Assembly: GCA_030068075.1 (NCBI GenBank) | Contig: CM057824.1 | Span: forward strand, 129,446,414 to 129,510,413 | Origin: Paguma larvata | Taxonomy: Eukaryota > Chordata > Mammalia > Carnivora > Viverridae | Length of the DNA stretch: 64,000 nt | Direction of reading: 5' to 3' | Part shown: positions 1 through 13,030 of the stretch, piece by piece | How the letters are laid out: every line of letters begins with the position of its first letter | Numbering within the stretch: position 1 is the stretch's first letter | The notes under the pieces: generated by a model | Told to the model about the DNA's origin: nothing | The model's input: the letters and a program-made list of their open reading frames with translations, nothing else | The model's database searches: none | Translations under genes and position numbers: made by a program

Positions 1-3000
1 ATAAAAGCATAAATTTACTTCATCTTATTTGAGATTGATGGCCTAGTCATAATTACTTTATTTAGGAGAAAAGATATCTGTTTTGACCTCAAGATAATTA
101 TGGTACACAATTTTGTTATGTATTAAGTTATCCACAAATAGTAAATGACTGAAACAAATACAACAAATGAATCAGTGACACAGTGATAAATCTAGTTCTT
201 GGCCATTAAAAACCATCCCAGAAGACTGATTGTAACTATAATGCATTACTATAGTAATACATATGATGATATACAAAATTATTTTATTAATGATAAATAT
301 ATTTGAATTTAAATAACAAATGATTTTCTCTGTTTTTAGGATCCAGCATTATGAAAAAATAGAAAGTACTTTATGTAATAGAGCTACCAAGTGCCAGGAC
401 TGAGAATTATCCTTAAAAATCAAAGATTATGCTCTGCCTCATTGCCAAAGTAATCAATTTCATAGTGTGACTATTTAGTCAGTTTTACAGATGAAGGTAA
501 TACAGGGGAAAGATTCAGAAATATATTATTAAGTCTACTTAAGAAAAATACATTTTAGAGTACAGTACTTAAGCTAAAGCTAAAGATTTTATATGCCTAA
601 TGGGAAACAAAGTGCACTAAAGACTAGGTGGAAAGAATGGATGTTCAATTTTGGTGATAGCGAAAAAATAGAGAAGTATATTTAAAGAAAACTAAAACCC
701 ATCCAAATAAGCCTTATTTTGTACTCCAGTCCTCTGCGAAACTCTTCTGAGATGGTAAATAAGTCCATGACATGCTGCTCTTAAACACAGCAAAAAATGT
801 ATATATATATATTTTACTGTAGTACTGAAGATATTTGGCACTAATTGGAACTATTTTGTAATACTGAGTAAATACAAATATGAAAGTATAAACTTTTCAC
901 ATATCACTGAAAATAAACCATATGAGAACATAGGAAAATGCATGAGAAGAGTGGAGAACTCTTATAGTATATAAAAATGTAATATATGGTAATGAAACAA
1001 TAAAGTTTTCCTAGATATGTTTCGGAAAACTATTTTAAATATATCATGTGCTTGATATTAAATTCATAAGATTATTTTAAGAAAAAAAATGTTTTCTTTT
1101 AAATTGCATAAAATCTACATGATTTTGTGAATAGCCCTATTTTGAAACACTAGTTTCTATACATTTACAAAAAACTGAGAAATAATACAGACTTAATTAT
1201 ACAATTAAAGAATTTAATTGTTAAAATTTTCTTACTTCTTAAGAAAATTTCCAAAGGAATTATATATGTGCAAATATTTACGTATGTAAATACATATTTA
1301 TCTAACAAGTTAGAAAATCTTTAAGCATTTCAATCAATACTTTTATTGATCAAAATTAAGTCAACAATTCAGTACTGTTTTTTAGTTATTAAAGTCATAA
1401 CAAACTACTCTAATGCATAATCAGCTTTTCTTTCATTCTTTCGATCCCAAAATTATGTTTGACTCTTTTTTATTTAATAGAATCTGGAGGACTCAAGGAG
1501 ACAACTTCAGAAGCAAACTGAGATTTTAATTTATAAGTTCTGCATAAAATCCTGTCTCAGAGAAGTTTCTTGGCTCATAAATAAACATACATTCTCAAAT
1601 GTGAAATATCACTGCTTTAGCCTTTTTCTTATATAGAGCAATTTTTAATCTCTTTTTATTTCTTTAATTATTTATGCATTTATTATTGCCTAGTTAATGT
1701 GAAAATTTTAAGTTTAGTTTTGTTTCTATTTAACTGAACAGTTAAAGTATCTATAGGAAATACTCCCCCCCCGCCCAGTTCTTCTAATCACATTGGATTA
1801 GTTATAAACTAATTGAATAAGCAATATATCATGGCATCTAATAAAGGCTTCCAAATTTCAGAAAAGATGAGAGTAGTATCTCTCAGATGTCTCATTATTC
1901 ATGATCTAACAGAAAGCTTAGAGTGTGAACCAGGAATACGGGTTGGCACATTTCTTCTCTGTTGTTTCTAATATAGACTGTCTTATTGGGGATTTTAGAA
2001 AGTGTCAAAAATGATTTTGTTCCATTTATTCACACACTGTAGAAATCTAGAAATCATTATAATTAAATTTTTTGATCCAAGGAAGGAGCTTTAATTTTAA
2101 GGCAAGCTTAACATTTTAGAAAGGAGCAAGCCTTTGTTAAATATCTCTTTAACTCATCTAATTAAGCCCACTTTCGTCTAACTGGTATTTGGTATTCTCT
2201 GGACATGATGCTCTAAATCGACACATTTGCTAAAGTCCTTTTATGTATATTTCAAATTCCAATATGATAAACAAAACAATAATCTTTTAGAAAATGCCCT
2301 GAGATGTTTGTTGTGATGAGGTAAACAGATACAGGCAGCTGGAAGTGCTGTGGCAGAATAAGTTAATTTTATTTTGTATAATTAAAAGAAAATCACCTCA
2401 GAGGCTTGAATAGTCATATCAAATGCTCCATTGCAGGGCAAGACAGCTTTGCATGTATCCGCATATATCGATACATGGGTAGGGCTCGGTTTAGAAAGCC
2501 ATTTGTGATTAAGAAATGTTCTTGTGGTTTTTTTTTTTTTTTTTTGAGAACCATAAGAAAACCATTATTTCTCTAACATGCAAGCACATTCTACATTATC
2601 ATTTAATGTTTTATTGGCATTAAGACATTACCAGTGTCATACAGTAAAGCAATTAAGAGCAATATTAAATACCATAAAGTATTACAGACCATTTCAACCT
2701 ACAAAGAGTAAAGAAAAGGATTTCATATAGGGTATATAATTAGAACTATAATTTCATAGATAAGATGGATTTGGAAAAGTGAAGAAGATAAAGAATATTT
2801 TAGATAACAGCATATTCTAATATAAATGGAAAAAGAGTTTACTATGTGAATAAAATGACATGAATAACAATCTGAAACCCCAATACCATCCAAGTCAAAG
2901 TAGATACATTATATTGGCTGATAGTAAGTTCTAATGGAAATTGGTAGATTTGTAACCACATATACTTTCCATTTTTCCTTTTTTTTTAAGTGATAAAATC

Positions 3001-4180
3001 TCTTTCCTGGTGAGAGTTAGTACATTGTCTTCACCTGATACAAGGAAGAATAAGTGAGCCAGATCTAACCAAAAATCCTAGCCCTCTGGACAAGGTGATA
3101 TATTCATAGAAAAGCGACTACAAATGTGTCATCCAGACTTCCTGTATGATTTTTGATTCTGAGAAAGAAAAGAATTGCTGATATTTTTAGAGAGAGATCT
3201 AGTCTTTAAAAGAGCACTTTGCCATCAGGCGTGGCCTTATGAGGCATCTTGAATATTTTTATCCAAATTGGCTTAAATCCAGACCTTCGCATGAATAAAA
3301 GGAACTAAAATCAAGGAAAATGGAGTCCAGAGGTAGAGAAAAGGAGTATAGAACTAACAACATCATTTAGCATTTAAACTTCTCCTTGTCTGACTTTTCA
3401 ATTATATAAGACAAAAAACTATCCTTCTTGCTTTTGTTTTTTAACATGCAATTAAAATAAATGTTTCAAACTTGAAACGGTTATAAATACAGGCAAAATT
3501 CGGTCACAGAGAGGAGAAGGTGTTTAGCATATTTAATCAGTAAGTAATAATGATAAATCACTTACTGAACATTTTCCAGTATAATAAGGTACACACACTC
3601 AGGAAATCCCTTTCTTATACACAGGAAGATGCCTGGCCAAGTGTCTTCCTAGAGTACATAAAGTGGTCAATCAGTATTTGTGGAATAAATGAGGAACTGA
3701 ATGGCCATGCTATAAAAGCAAATGAAATACATCTTAATCCTCTTGTTCAATGGAAGTGTTTATATGTTCTTTTCCTTCCTTTATTCTATCTACTCAGTTC
3801 TTGGTTATTTCTACTCTTGTGCGGAAGGTTTAGCTATTTTATTAATATAATTTGAGTGAAGAAGTAATAATTAAATGTATATATGACAAGGGAAATATTA
3901 ATGTTTGCAATATACAAAAACAATTGACCTAATAGAATAGACAAATCATTCATTCTCTAAAATTGTAGCAGAGGGGAAAAAAACAACATCAACTTGCCTG
4001 ATAGTCTGATATGTATCTGAGTGCTTAATTATCAGAACAATGAATAAACTTTTATTTTGTAGAAAACAGAAAGTAACTGCAAGACAATTAATGGCATAAT
4101 AAAGTGAACAGAATAATGAATAGAATAATGGCATAATCAAAGCAAGGTTTTTGAAGATTAATCTTGCAGCTTTTGCTAGA
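1..4180. other. AT-rich DNA without recognisable gene
   Basis: No gene is seen on either strand. The open frames are short and lack codon bias or recognisable motifs; the longest, 101 codons at 3550-3855, has no family resemblance. Small landmarks are a C-run at 1764-1771 and an 18-base T-run at 2528-2545. A weak MIR-like phrase (TTTTACAGATGAAGG) lies near 484-500 but is too short to call. Confidence 0.7.
3628..3705 (+). repeat. Possible MIR/L2 3'-end remnant
   Basis: The order TGCCTGGC, then a TCAAT-ATTTGT-GAATAAATGA phrase, resembles the conserved 3' end shared by MIR and L2 elements (a 'tgcctggcacatagtagg' phrase followed by 'tcaataaatatttgttgaatga'). The copy is short and diverged, so this is a low-confidence call. 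Confidence 0.3.
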
Positions 4181-4187
4181 GAATGAA

Positions 4188-4219
4188 GTGTGTGCATGTG
4201 TGTGTGTGTGTGTGCATGC
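4188..4219. repeat. (GT)n microsatellite
   Basis: An interrupted GT dinucleotide run with GCATG interruptions on both sides. It lies just upstream of an ancient LTR-like repeat. It is the source of a His-rich open frame on the minus strand (3946-4221) that is not a gene. Confidence 0.9.
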
Positions 4220-4224
4220 AAGGC

Positions 4225-4620
4225 CTAAACAAAGGGTCTATTGGGTTCTTACCTGGAGGAATCTGCATCCAAACTCATTAAGGTTGTTGGCAGAATTCAG
4301 GTCTTTTTGCTTGTAGGACTGAGGTTCTGGTTTCCTTTTTGGTTGTCAACCGGAGACCACCCTCAGATTTTATAGGATTCCTGGTCACATGGTGACCGCC
4401 ATCTTCCAGCCAACAGTGGTGGATTAAATCTTCTTCATGCTGCAAATTTCTCTGACTTCTTCTGCCACCAGCCTGAGAAAACTCTCTGCTTTGTAGAGAT
4501 CCATGGGGTTAGATTACACCCACTCAGACAACGTCTCTATCTAAAGTCACCAAATTAGTAACTTTAACTACATCTGCAAAATTCGCTTTTGCCATGTAAT
4601 ATAAAATAATCAATGATGCA
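4225..4620 (-). repeat. Ancient LTR-like interspersed repeat (antisense)
   Basis: Read on the minus strand, this has the order of a widespread mammalian interspersed repeat: TTACATGGCAAAAG, a TTTGCAGATGTAGTTAAAG phrase, a TAATCTAACCCC-type stretch, then a CACCATGTGACC-like phrase. I recognise the family as an ancient LTR-type repeat but cannot name it with certainty. A sense relative lies at 16562-17028. It abuts the 3' end of the antisense L1 at 4648, so one may have landed beside the other. Confidence 0.65.
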
Positions 4621-4647
4621 ACACCATAGGCAAAGGTTTTACAAAGG

Positions 4648-5868
4648 CCTTTTTTTCTATTAAATTATGGTAAGAACACTTACCATGAGATCTACACTCT
4701 TAACGAACATTTAAGCACACACAATACAGTATTGTTAACTATAGGCACAATGTTGTATAGCAGATCTCTAGAATTTATTCATCTTGCAAAACTGAAATTT
4801 TATTCCTTTTGTGAAACAAATTCCCATTTCTCCTGGCAACCATAATTCTATCATCTGTTTCTTTGGATTTGACTCTTTTAGATACCTCATATAAGTGATT
4901 CATGTAGTATTTGTCCTACTGTAAATTGGTTTATTTCACTTAGCATAAAGTCCTTCGAGTTCATCCACGTTTCTGTATATGATAGGATTTTATTTTTTAA
5001 AGCTAAATAATATTCCATTGAATGTGTCTACCACATTTTCTTTATTCATTCGTCCCTAGATGAACATTTAGGTTGATTCCATATCTCAGCTACTATGTAT
5101 AATGCTACAATGAACATGAGCATGCAGGTCTCTTTTAAGATCCTTATTTTAATTGGAATATACCCAGAAATGGGATTATTTGATGAGAAGGTATTTCTAT
5201 TTTTAATTTTTGAGGCACCTCCATAGTGTTTCCAATAGTGGATGTACCATTTTAAATTCCTACCAACAGTGCACACAGATTCCACTTTCTCCATATCCTC
5301 ACAAAAGTTTTTTTTTGTTTTTATTTTTTTTAATAAAACAGCCACCTTAACAAGTGTGAGGCGAAGTCTCATTGTGATTTTGATTTGCATATTCCTATGA
5401 CTAGTGATGTTGAGCACCTCTTAATGTACCTGTTGGTCATTATTAAGTCTTCTCTTATTAAAATACCTATTCAAATTCTTGCCCATTTTTTAATGGAGTT
5501 ATTTGTTTCTTTGCTATTGAGTGTAGGGGTTCCTTATATGTTTCGGAGATTAAACCATTATCAGATATGTAGTTTGCAAATATTTTCTCCCAGTCCATGT
5601 ATTGTCTTTTCATTTGTTGTTTCCTTTGCTGTACAGAAGCTTTTTAGCTAAATGTAATTCCACTTGTCTGTTTTTGCTTTCATTATTAATGCTTTTGCTT
5701 TCATATCCAAAAATTCATCCCCAAGAAAGGCCAATGTTTTTTAAAGTTTTATTGTTGTTTTTTGGCTTGGGTTATTTTCTTTTTTAAGTTATTCCAGGTG
5801 CATTGCGATTCCATATGAATTTTAGGACTGTGTTCTCTGTTTCTTTATAAATGCCATTGAGTTTTTGA
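4648..5868 (-). mobile_element. L1 (L1MA/MB-like) 3' fragment, antisense
   Basis: The plus strand shows the L1 3'UTR and end of ORF2 in reverse: a T-rich start (the poly-A tail), TACAGTATTGTTAACTATAG, TAGCATAAAGTCCT, AATAATATTCCATTG, then ATCAGATATGTAGTTTGCAA and CTGTACAGAAGCTTT. The order is collinear with L1. ORF2 is broken by stops and frameshifts; the 123-codon minus-strand frame at 5046-5417 lies inside it and is not a gene. The element is 5'-truncated near 5868. The assignment to an older L1M subfamily is by eye. Confidence 0.88.
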
Positions 5869-8800
5869 TGGGCACAACACCAAACAAGGCCATTTTAATA
5901 ATCTGTCTAATATAAGGAAAATGCATTCTCAGACAGATTCTGATGTTCAAATTTATTTAATAGCAGAATTCTATGTTAGCCTTTAAGTATCTCCCTCAAA
6001 AAAAAAAAAACACATCATATTTCTATTTCTTTAGGAGATTTTTTTAAATCACTTTTCTGTACCATTCCACAGGTTAAACTGTCTTCATTTTCTCAAAGAA
6101 TTGCATACATATTAGAAAGATTTTGATTCACTGGTTTTCATCTTTTATAAAAAAAACAAATTTGCTAGATGACAAGTGACAACTTGGAAAGCATGAAAGA
6201 GTCATGATGGCAAAGAAACTACTAAAGAATAAACCCATCAAGAGGCATATTTACAGGTGAATTATCAGGAAATTATAGGTCCAAATTGTCTACTATTGGG
6301 AAGGTAGAATGCTTGGACTATCAGATAAATTCAATTTATATAAAGAGTGAACCAAAATGTCAGTCTAACCAAGAGCCACTGTAGTTCCTGAATTATATGC
6401 CTTGCCTGTCTTAAGTTAGCAAATTAATAGAATAATTGGAGAGATTAAGAGCTATTAAAGCACAATGTTAAAGAGATAATTTTAATACTTGATAGCATAG
6501 GTAGACACATTTGTTAGTAATAAAAGTGGCAGGATCTATTATTGAATTATAGGACAGAATACCAGTGAATTATGGAACAATTATAATAAAGGCGGCATAA
6601 AATTCTTCATGGAAATGTGCATTTGCATACCTTAAGAAGATCTGAGGAAATGTATTTTAAAAACTTTCAGCAAGTAATATTAAAAATAAAAATAAAAAAA
6701 GAGAAAAGTTGAAAATACACTTGGTCTATTTGTTTACTTTGTGGTACATATTTAGTTAATATGACAGTGTCATCATCACAATATTCCACACCATCAGGAA
6801 CCCCAGTGTGATCTGATTATGTCAATCTGAGTGTTTTAGAAATGGTTACATATTTTAAGATTTCAAAGATTGTAGATGCTTTAGATTTAATATATTCACT
6901 TAATAATTATGTGCTTAATTTCCTCAAAGTATGAGCTCTTTCACAGTAAACTTTGCTTCTTAATTCAGTGAAATGAGCTTTGGGCTTAAAGTTTTTGCTC
7001 CAACTGCTTCTGACCATCCTCCTATCAAAAATAGGGTAAAAATAATGACTGAGTGGATAAGACCAATCAATTTTTGTACTGATTCAATCAGCTATGCACA
7101 TGCTCCCATTTACCCTTACACAAGATAGAGGATGTCATTTTAGCTGCCAGTAAAATGGCACAGAGTAAAATACGGAAAGAGCAATGAAGTCATACCTATT
7201 TTATTGTTTCTTGAAAGAACATAATGAACATACGATTTTAAAAACCTGGATTTTTCTTGGTGAATTTTATGTTATGAAAACTTATTTCCACTGATGAAAC
7301 AAGACTGGGAAATGGTACCATAGTGAGTGAAAGTTCATTAAAACAGGAGGGGCCTCTGTTACATTATATCCCCTCGTGAAGTTAAGCAGTAGGATATGCA
7401 CCTTTATGCCCTTTGCTTAATCTCATTGCCTGTCAGCTTTGCTTTTTCCAGTTCAGCAGTATAACTCTCAGAATATTAGTTGCCCAGGAGGCTTTATTTC
7501 ATAGCAGAGAAGCTCTCTGATTTATATAATCATAGAGATTTCCTATTTGAGGTCAGTTATTATGTTATGTGTCACATCTCTTAAAAATTAAATATAGCTA
7601 TCTTTATCTTTCTGCTTCACCTGAGGAGCCAGTGTGTCATGCTTATTACCCAGCACATAAATTGCTCTTTAAAATGAATTGGATTTATTTGGCTTAAAAA
7701 AAAACTTTGATATTTAAATTAAACACAACCTTAATTAAATTTGTACTTTAAGAGGAAAAGCAATGATCCTTCACTATGACTAGAGGGAAATAGCTGTAAT
7801 TGTGCCCACTATTTCAGAGATGATCTAATTTTACTTCCACTTATTAGTAAGAAATATGTCAATATTTTGGCAACTCTTTTACAAGTTATTGATACATCTT
7901 TTATCAAATCTCTGCATTAATATCCAATGTAAACACTAACTTTCATTATTATATGACTTACTTTAGTCTTTATTTGATGAAGATTTGTCTGGTTGTTCTT
8001 AATCAATTTTAATGTAGTTAATTAAGTTTTTGAATCATATTTCATTCCCTAACACCAAATTTAAATTTTTTTTCAATAAATTAAAACAAACTAAAATGTT
8101 TTAACATTACATATACACATTAAGTGCCCACTGTCATTATAAGATTTGGGAAGGGAAATTTAAACTTTATCTCCATTCTTTATAAATATGTGCCTACAGG
8201 CTTGTCACTTAGTATCATTTTTTATCTATAATTGGGAATAATAACATAAATATATAAATTAACACAGAGCCTGAAATATTGTAATCAGTAAAAATAATAG
8301 CTATAGTTTAATTAATCTACTTTCATTATAAAATATTTTATATAAAAATTGCTTTAGGTTTGTTTGAAAGTCCAGTTGTATTGTTTTGTTTTGTTCCTAA
8401 TTTGTCCTAATCTATATTTAATCTGTATTTCTAAGGGTAATTTATACTTCAGTTCACTCAAACTTATGACTGTTAAAAGTATAAAAGGGTAAGAAATCAC
8501 AAATAATAATCGTAGAATTTTATAACTGAAATGTATCTTAAAGGTCATCTCATCCACCACCTTCATCATGAGACAGAGACTAGTTACATAAAGCCCAGGT
8601 AATTATAAGCAGACTATTGATTAAAGCTAAGTTATAATGGTGACATTAAAGCGATCCAATCTAGAATGTCAAATTATCCTGTTGGGCATTAATTTCTTTC
8701 TTAACTTTTATTAATTTCTTTAGAAAAAATAATAGTACATGTATATTTTGATGAATATTGTACATTGTTGAAAATATTTATTCTATTAATTTGGTAGTAA

Positions 8801-8984
8801 ATGCATATGTACTTCATCACATTTTTCTTAATCCCTTCTTTTCTTCACTCCCCTTGATTACAGGAAAAGAGCAACCGAGTACATTTATTTGCCTGAATTA
8901 GTTCCATTGTATGTGTAGTTGTTAGAAAATTACCATCTGTTTAATCTGTCATTATAGGAATTCAGAACATAATTTATATAAAAT
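5869..8984. other. AT-rich DNA without recognisable gene
   Basis: No gene, RNA gene or clear repeat is seen. The region holds A-runs (5998-6010), T-runs, and a stretch near 8525-8575 resembling an ancient 'cttaaaggtcatctcatcca' repeat phrase that is too short to assign. Confidence 0.6.
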
Positions 8985-9318
8985 TGTGTTAATTATCAAT
9001 TGCTGTATAACAAATTATCCTTAACCTCCGTGGGTTTCAGCAACAAGATGTATTATTACTCAGTTTCCGTGGGTCAGGGAGCTAGGTGCTGCTTAGCTGT
9101 GTCTGATGGCTTTGGTTACCCAAACAGTTGCCTTCAAGACATTTCTAGAGAAAGAACCCTTTCAAGCTCACTGATGTGGTTGTTGGCAGGATTCAGTTCT
9201 TTGCACACTATTGACCAAAACATCCTTTATCTCCTTGCTATGTGGACATTTTCATAGGAAACACGACATAACTGCTGGTTTTCTTCAGAGTGAACAAACA
9301 CATAGGGTGGGGGGCGTC

Positions 9319-9340
9319 GGAGGGAGAGAGAGAGAGAGAA
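9319..9340. repeat. (GA)n microsatellite
   Basis: A short GA run preceded by a G-rich stretch (GGTGGGGGGCG), inside the ancient LTR-like repeat. Confidence 0.85.
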
Positions 9341-9423
9341 TACAGTGGAATTCACAATCTTGTGAAGTCTATGAAGTCTAATCTTAGAAGTAGCATGTCA
9401 TTATATACCTTTTGCCATTTTAT

Positions 9424-9651
9424 TTTTAAAATTTTTCAATTTGTATTTTTTTAATGTTTGTTTATTTTTTGAGATTGAGAGAGAGATAGAGCACAAAAGA
9501 GGTAGGGGCAGAGAGAGAGGGAGACCCGGAATCCAAAGCAGGCTCCAGGCTGCTCAAACAGAGCCTGATGCAGGGCTTGAACTCACGAACGAGGAGACCA
9601 TGACCTGAGCTCAGGTCGGACGTTTAACAGCCTGAGCCACGCAGGCACCCC
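9424..9651 (-). mobile_element. CAN-SINE (tRNA-Lys-derived), antisense
   Basis: Read in reverse it has a GTGCCTGCGTGGCTCAGGC-type head, box B near TTCAAGCCC, a CT-rich middle and an AATAAACA tail. It is flanked by a 10-bp direct repeat, GCCATTTTAT, at 9414-9423 and 9652-9661, which is the expected target-site duplication. The flanks are two halves of one older repeat, so the SINE is the later insertion. Confidence 0.93.
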
Positions 9652-9920
9652 GCCATTTTATATTTATTAGAAACAAGTCACCCGTTCCTGTCTGTATTCA
9701 AAGAGAGGGGTTTGCACAAGGGTATAGATATCAGGGGGTGGGAACACTGGGACCCATTCTAGAAGCCACCTACTGCAGGGATTATAAACGAGGAAATGGC
9801 TTTACCAATGTCTAAACTCTTCATATAATTTTCCTATGTTCATGTAGAAGTGGGCTTATTTAAAAAAATGACCGAGGTGTTTTATTCTAAGTACTTCATT
9901 TTGTTTTGCTGGAGATAAAC

Positions 9921-10006
9921 ACATATATGCATATATATGTATATATATACACTCACATATATATATATATGTATATTATACATAAATATACATATGTATA
10001 TATTTT
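9921..10006. repeat. TA/TATG-rich low-complexity tract
   Basis: Alternating ATAT, GTAT and ACAC units. Several self-complementary stretches are present, as expected for an alternating TA tract. Confidence 0.85.
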
Positions 10007-11717
10007 TAATGATGAGCTCCATGAAACAACTTTTTAAAGTGAAATATTTATAAGAAGTCAGGATGATATGTAAGTAATGATAAGCATGTAGATAAAATTC
10101 TAATGAATTTTAAAGTTGAGAGTCTATCTATATTTTCCATTTTTCTTTGTTATTTATTTGCAGCTATTCACTTCAAGTGATAAAACTCACTTTCACTTTA
10201 CAATTTTATTTTTGTGGCAAACATATTAAACTCATCTTAGCACAATAAATGTTGAAGAAAATTTATTTTGATCTCAGAAGCACAAATTGAACCTTCGATA
10301 CACAAAAAATACAATATATTCCAGCAATGTACATTTTAATTAAATTAAGCCTTCACTAAACTAGATGGATTCATTTTTGTAATGTAGACCAAATGAGCTG
10401 CTTTTCTACTTCCAAATTGAAGACTTATTGATAGAACATTGGAAATGCAATTCACGGAGATAAGAATCTAAGAGAAGTGGGGTGGATTTATTAACCTAGA
10501 AACCAATAATCTTAGCAAGTGCAATATTTGACATAAAAAATCAGAAAAATAATTCAAAAATATTCATCAAATCAGCAAAAAGCTTATAATCAGAAAACAC
10601 AATAAAATAAAATCTCATGTCTGAGTAGCATACTTTGCTTTAAAACAGAAACAAGTACTACTCTTCACAAATTTGGGGGAAACTTTCATGAATTTAAATT
10701 TTTTTGGAAGGTTAAATATATATAATAATGAATAGTGTATGTATTTTAAAGACAGGTGGCTTTGTCCTTTATATTTGTGTTGGGCTGTCTATTCATTTTA
10801 TACCAGAAGACACAATACCTTATCTGTATTACTGAAATAATAATTATGTAAATGCTGTTAGGAAAAAATAAAACAGTGTAAATGAAGCACTGCCACAGAG
10901 TCTTCCCCAGCAAACTCTCAACAAAAGTAGGATACCATGTTTGAGGAGAAAAGTTTTCATTTGCATACGGTTTTGTTTTATTATTGTAACTTATAATCAG
11001 AAAGCTATTCTACTATCAGTATGGACAAACTCGAAGGTGAAAATAAACAGTAAGTAAACTTATTTTCAACATTAGATTATGAACAAAAAATAACCATAAT
11101 TACCATTTTGCTACATATTCTCCCAGGCTGTATTCAATACACATACCCACCTATATACATTTCAAACAAACTCTTAAACTTACTGCTTTATGATCCAAGT
11201 TTTAATATAAACTCTGAGGGGTAAGTAAACATATAAACTGATTCCCTGTCATAGACACACACACAAAATTTAAGGTTCATATTTTTCCCTCCTCATTATT
11301 TTCTTGGCTAATTTTCCCACCCACACTTACCTATAGGTAAGTGTATTTGTAAGTATTTATAAGTGTAAACTTATACACAAAAGGATGAGGGAAATTTGAA
11401 TGAACACTAAACATTAAAGTTGGATTTATGTAATATTAATATGTGGAACCACCCACACCAATAATTATAACAAAGTAAAAAATTCACTGATTTTTCAAAA
11501 ATTGTAAGAGATGTATCTTTCAGTGAAATATTATATATTAATATATAATAGATATATATTTGCCTTATTAAGTGAAATAAATTGTAATTAGAGAAAATAT
11601 CTCTATTTTTCCATATTTATAGTATATATATGCACACAGCACAAGTATATATGTGTCTTTGTGCACATATATGTCTGTATATATATGACATATATGGAAA
11701 GTGAATTAGACGTCATA
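10007..11717. other. AT-rich DNA without recognisable gene
   Basis: Nothing gene-like is visible. It contains the palindrome at 11323-11344 and TA-rich tracts around 11530-11570 and 11620-11700. Confidence 0.6.
11323..11344. repeat. Perfect 22-bp palindrome
   Basis: Half-site ACACTTACCTA is followed directly by its exact reverse complement, with no spacer. The next bases outward (C and A) do not pair. No function is inferred. Confidence 0.95.
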
Positions 11718-11932
11718 CTTTTAAATTTATTTTTAATGATTATTTTTGAGAGAGAGAAAGAGGATAAGAGGGGAAGGTGCAGAGAGAGAGATAGGGAGAC
11801 GGGGAATCTGAAGCAGACTCCAGGCTCTGATCTGTCAGCACAGAGCCCAACGTGGGGCTCGAATTCATGGACCGTGAGATCATGATCTGAGCCGAAGTCG
11901 ATGCTTAACCAATTGAACCACTCAGGTGCCCC
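11718..11932 (-). mobile_element. CAN-SINE, antisense
   Basis: In reverse it has a full head (GGGGCACCTGAGTGGTTCAA), a TTCGAGCCCC box B, a TGTGCTGACAG segment, a CT-rich run and an A/T-rich tail. Point differences in box A suggest some age. No convincing target duplication is seen. Confidence 0.92.
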
Positions 11933-12192
11933 TAGTTACTTATTCTAGTTACTTTATACGAATGGCGTAATATGTCACAAAATATAAAGTTATTATGATT
12001 TAAAATATTAATTACGTATTATATTCTATTGGGTACCCATTATATTTATAAGACAAATAGAAGTTTAGTAAGGAATAACTAACATCTTTTTCTTGTTATG
12101 GATAATTGGATTTATTAATGTAATTTTATCAGCAATTTCTGAAATTTAAAAGAACCCACAAGTTAAACTCTAACGTTCTGCTATTTTTAAAG

Positions 12193-12232
12193 TTGTATAT
12201 ATACGTATATACTATGTATGTATATATATACA
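12193..12232. repeat. TA-rich tract
   Basis: Alternating TATA with CGTA and TATG interruptions; low complexity. Confidence 0.75.
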
Positions 12233-12410
12233 TTTACTCCACCATGTGACTACAGAAATTAAACTGACATTTGACTTCAGTAGTAGAGAGGTAAAGAAAT
12301 TGCTCAAATTGTCTGCACTTAGAACTAGACCCTCATAACAGAATATTCCTACTTAAATATCCATTTTAATCTTATTCTACTCTTTTGAGAATTTTTATAA
12401 GATACCAAAT

Positions 12411-12590
12411 TTAATAGTTCACTTAATGTAACTTCTAACTACTAGAGGTGGAAACTCAGACCTGTGTTGGAAAGGTTAGGTGACCTGCACATTGTTACTT
12501 TGCTAATATACATACTGAAAGTAGGATAAATCAGAATCTCCTAATACAAGCCCTCTGCTTTCTCCTCCACATATAATTTCCATCCTCTTT
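12411..12590 (-). repeat. MIR (SINE) remnant, antisense
   Basis: The plus strand reads like the MIR consensus in reverse: GAGGTGGAAACTCAGA, GGTTAGGTGACCTGCACA, a GTAGGATAAATCAGAATCTC phrase where 'ggattcgaaccc' is expected, then AAGCCCTCTGCTTTCTCC. The order and spacing match MIR (an ancient tRNA-derived SINE found across mammals). It is much diverged. Confidence 0.7.
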
Positions 12591-12934
12591 TATCATAACA
12601 TAAAGGTACTCAATCTCCTTTTGAACAGCTGCTGGAATTTGTAACACTAATGATATAAAATCATTATCAATATGTCATCACATTAGTGTTATAGTCTTTA
12701 GAGTCCACACTCATGCTCCATTATATTTGGTATGAAGGTATGACTCCTGTGATAATTTAAGCACACTCTAAGCTTGCTACCTAAAAATATCAACCATCAT
12801 TTTTTTTGGTCAATATTAAGTTTTAGAAAATAGTAAGTAATTCATCAGATATGCATATATTACACTAGTAATAATACCATGTATAAAGGTCAAAAATAAA
12901 AATTACTATAATGTCCTTTAAAAAAGTGTTTGAA

Positions 12935-13030
12935 TAATGGGAGATTTATTGAGTGCTTATGTGCCTGGCAGTCTGATATGCTTTGAGATAAATTCATGTG
13001 CAGTCTGTTTTCACTGGGCTGATAATCTAG
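12935..13030. repeat. Possible ancient MIR/L2-type remnant
   Basis: A TTTATTGAGTGCTTATGTGC CTGGCAG phrase followed by CACTGGGCTGATAATCTAGC resembles the common mammalian phrase 'tttattgagtgcctactatgtgccaggc'. Similar stretches occur at 36120-36310 and 63905-63990. I cannot name the family. Confidence 0.35.

Larger units (their letters stand above)
8985..9777 (-). repeat. Ancient LTR-like repeat (antisense), split by a SINE
   Basis: The left part starts TTAATTATCAATTGCTGTAT-AACAAATTA and carries CAGTTTCCGTGGGTCAGG, TGTTGGCAGGATTCAG and TGCTATGTGGACATTTTC. The right part after the SINE ends GGGGTGGGAACACTGGGACC...AGAAGCCACCTACTGCA. Both halves are collinear with one mammalian LTR-type repeat read on the minus strand, and the SINE at 9424-9651 sits between them. 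The exact family is not assigned. The 85-codon frame at 9000-9257 is a by-product. Confidence 0.65.

Noticed and set aside
3550..3855. A 101-codon plus-strand frame with a hydrophobic end
   Set aside because: No recognisable domain, and part overlaps a probable MIR/L2 remnant. The hydrophobic end is explained by T-rich sequence.
5046..5417. A 123-codon minus-strand frame, the longest in the window
   Set aside because: It lies in the antisense L1 and corresponds to ORF2/3'UTR remnants with frame changes. It is not an independent gene.
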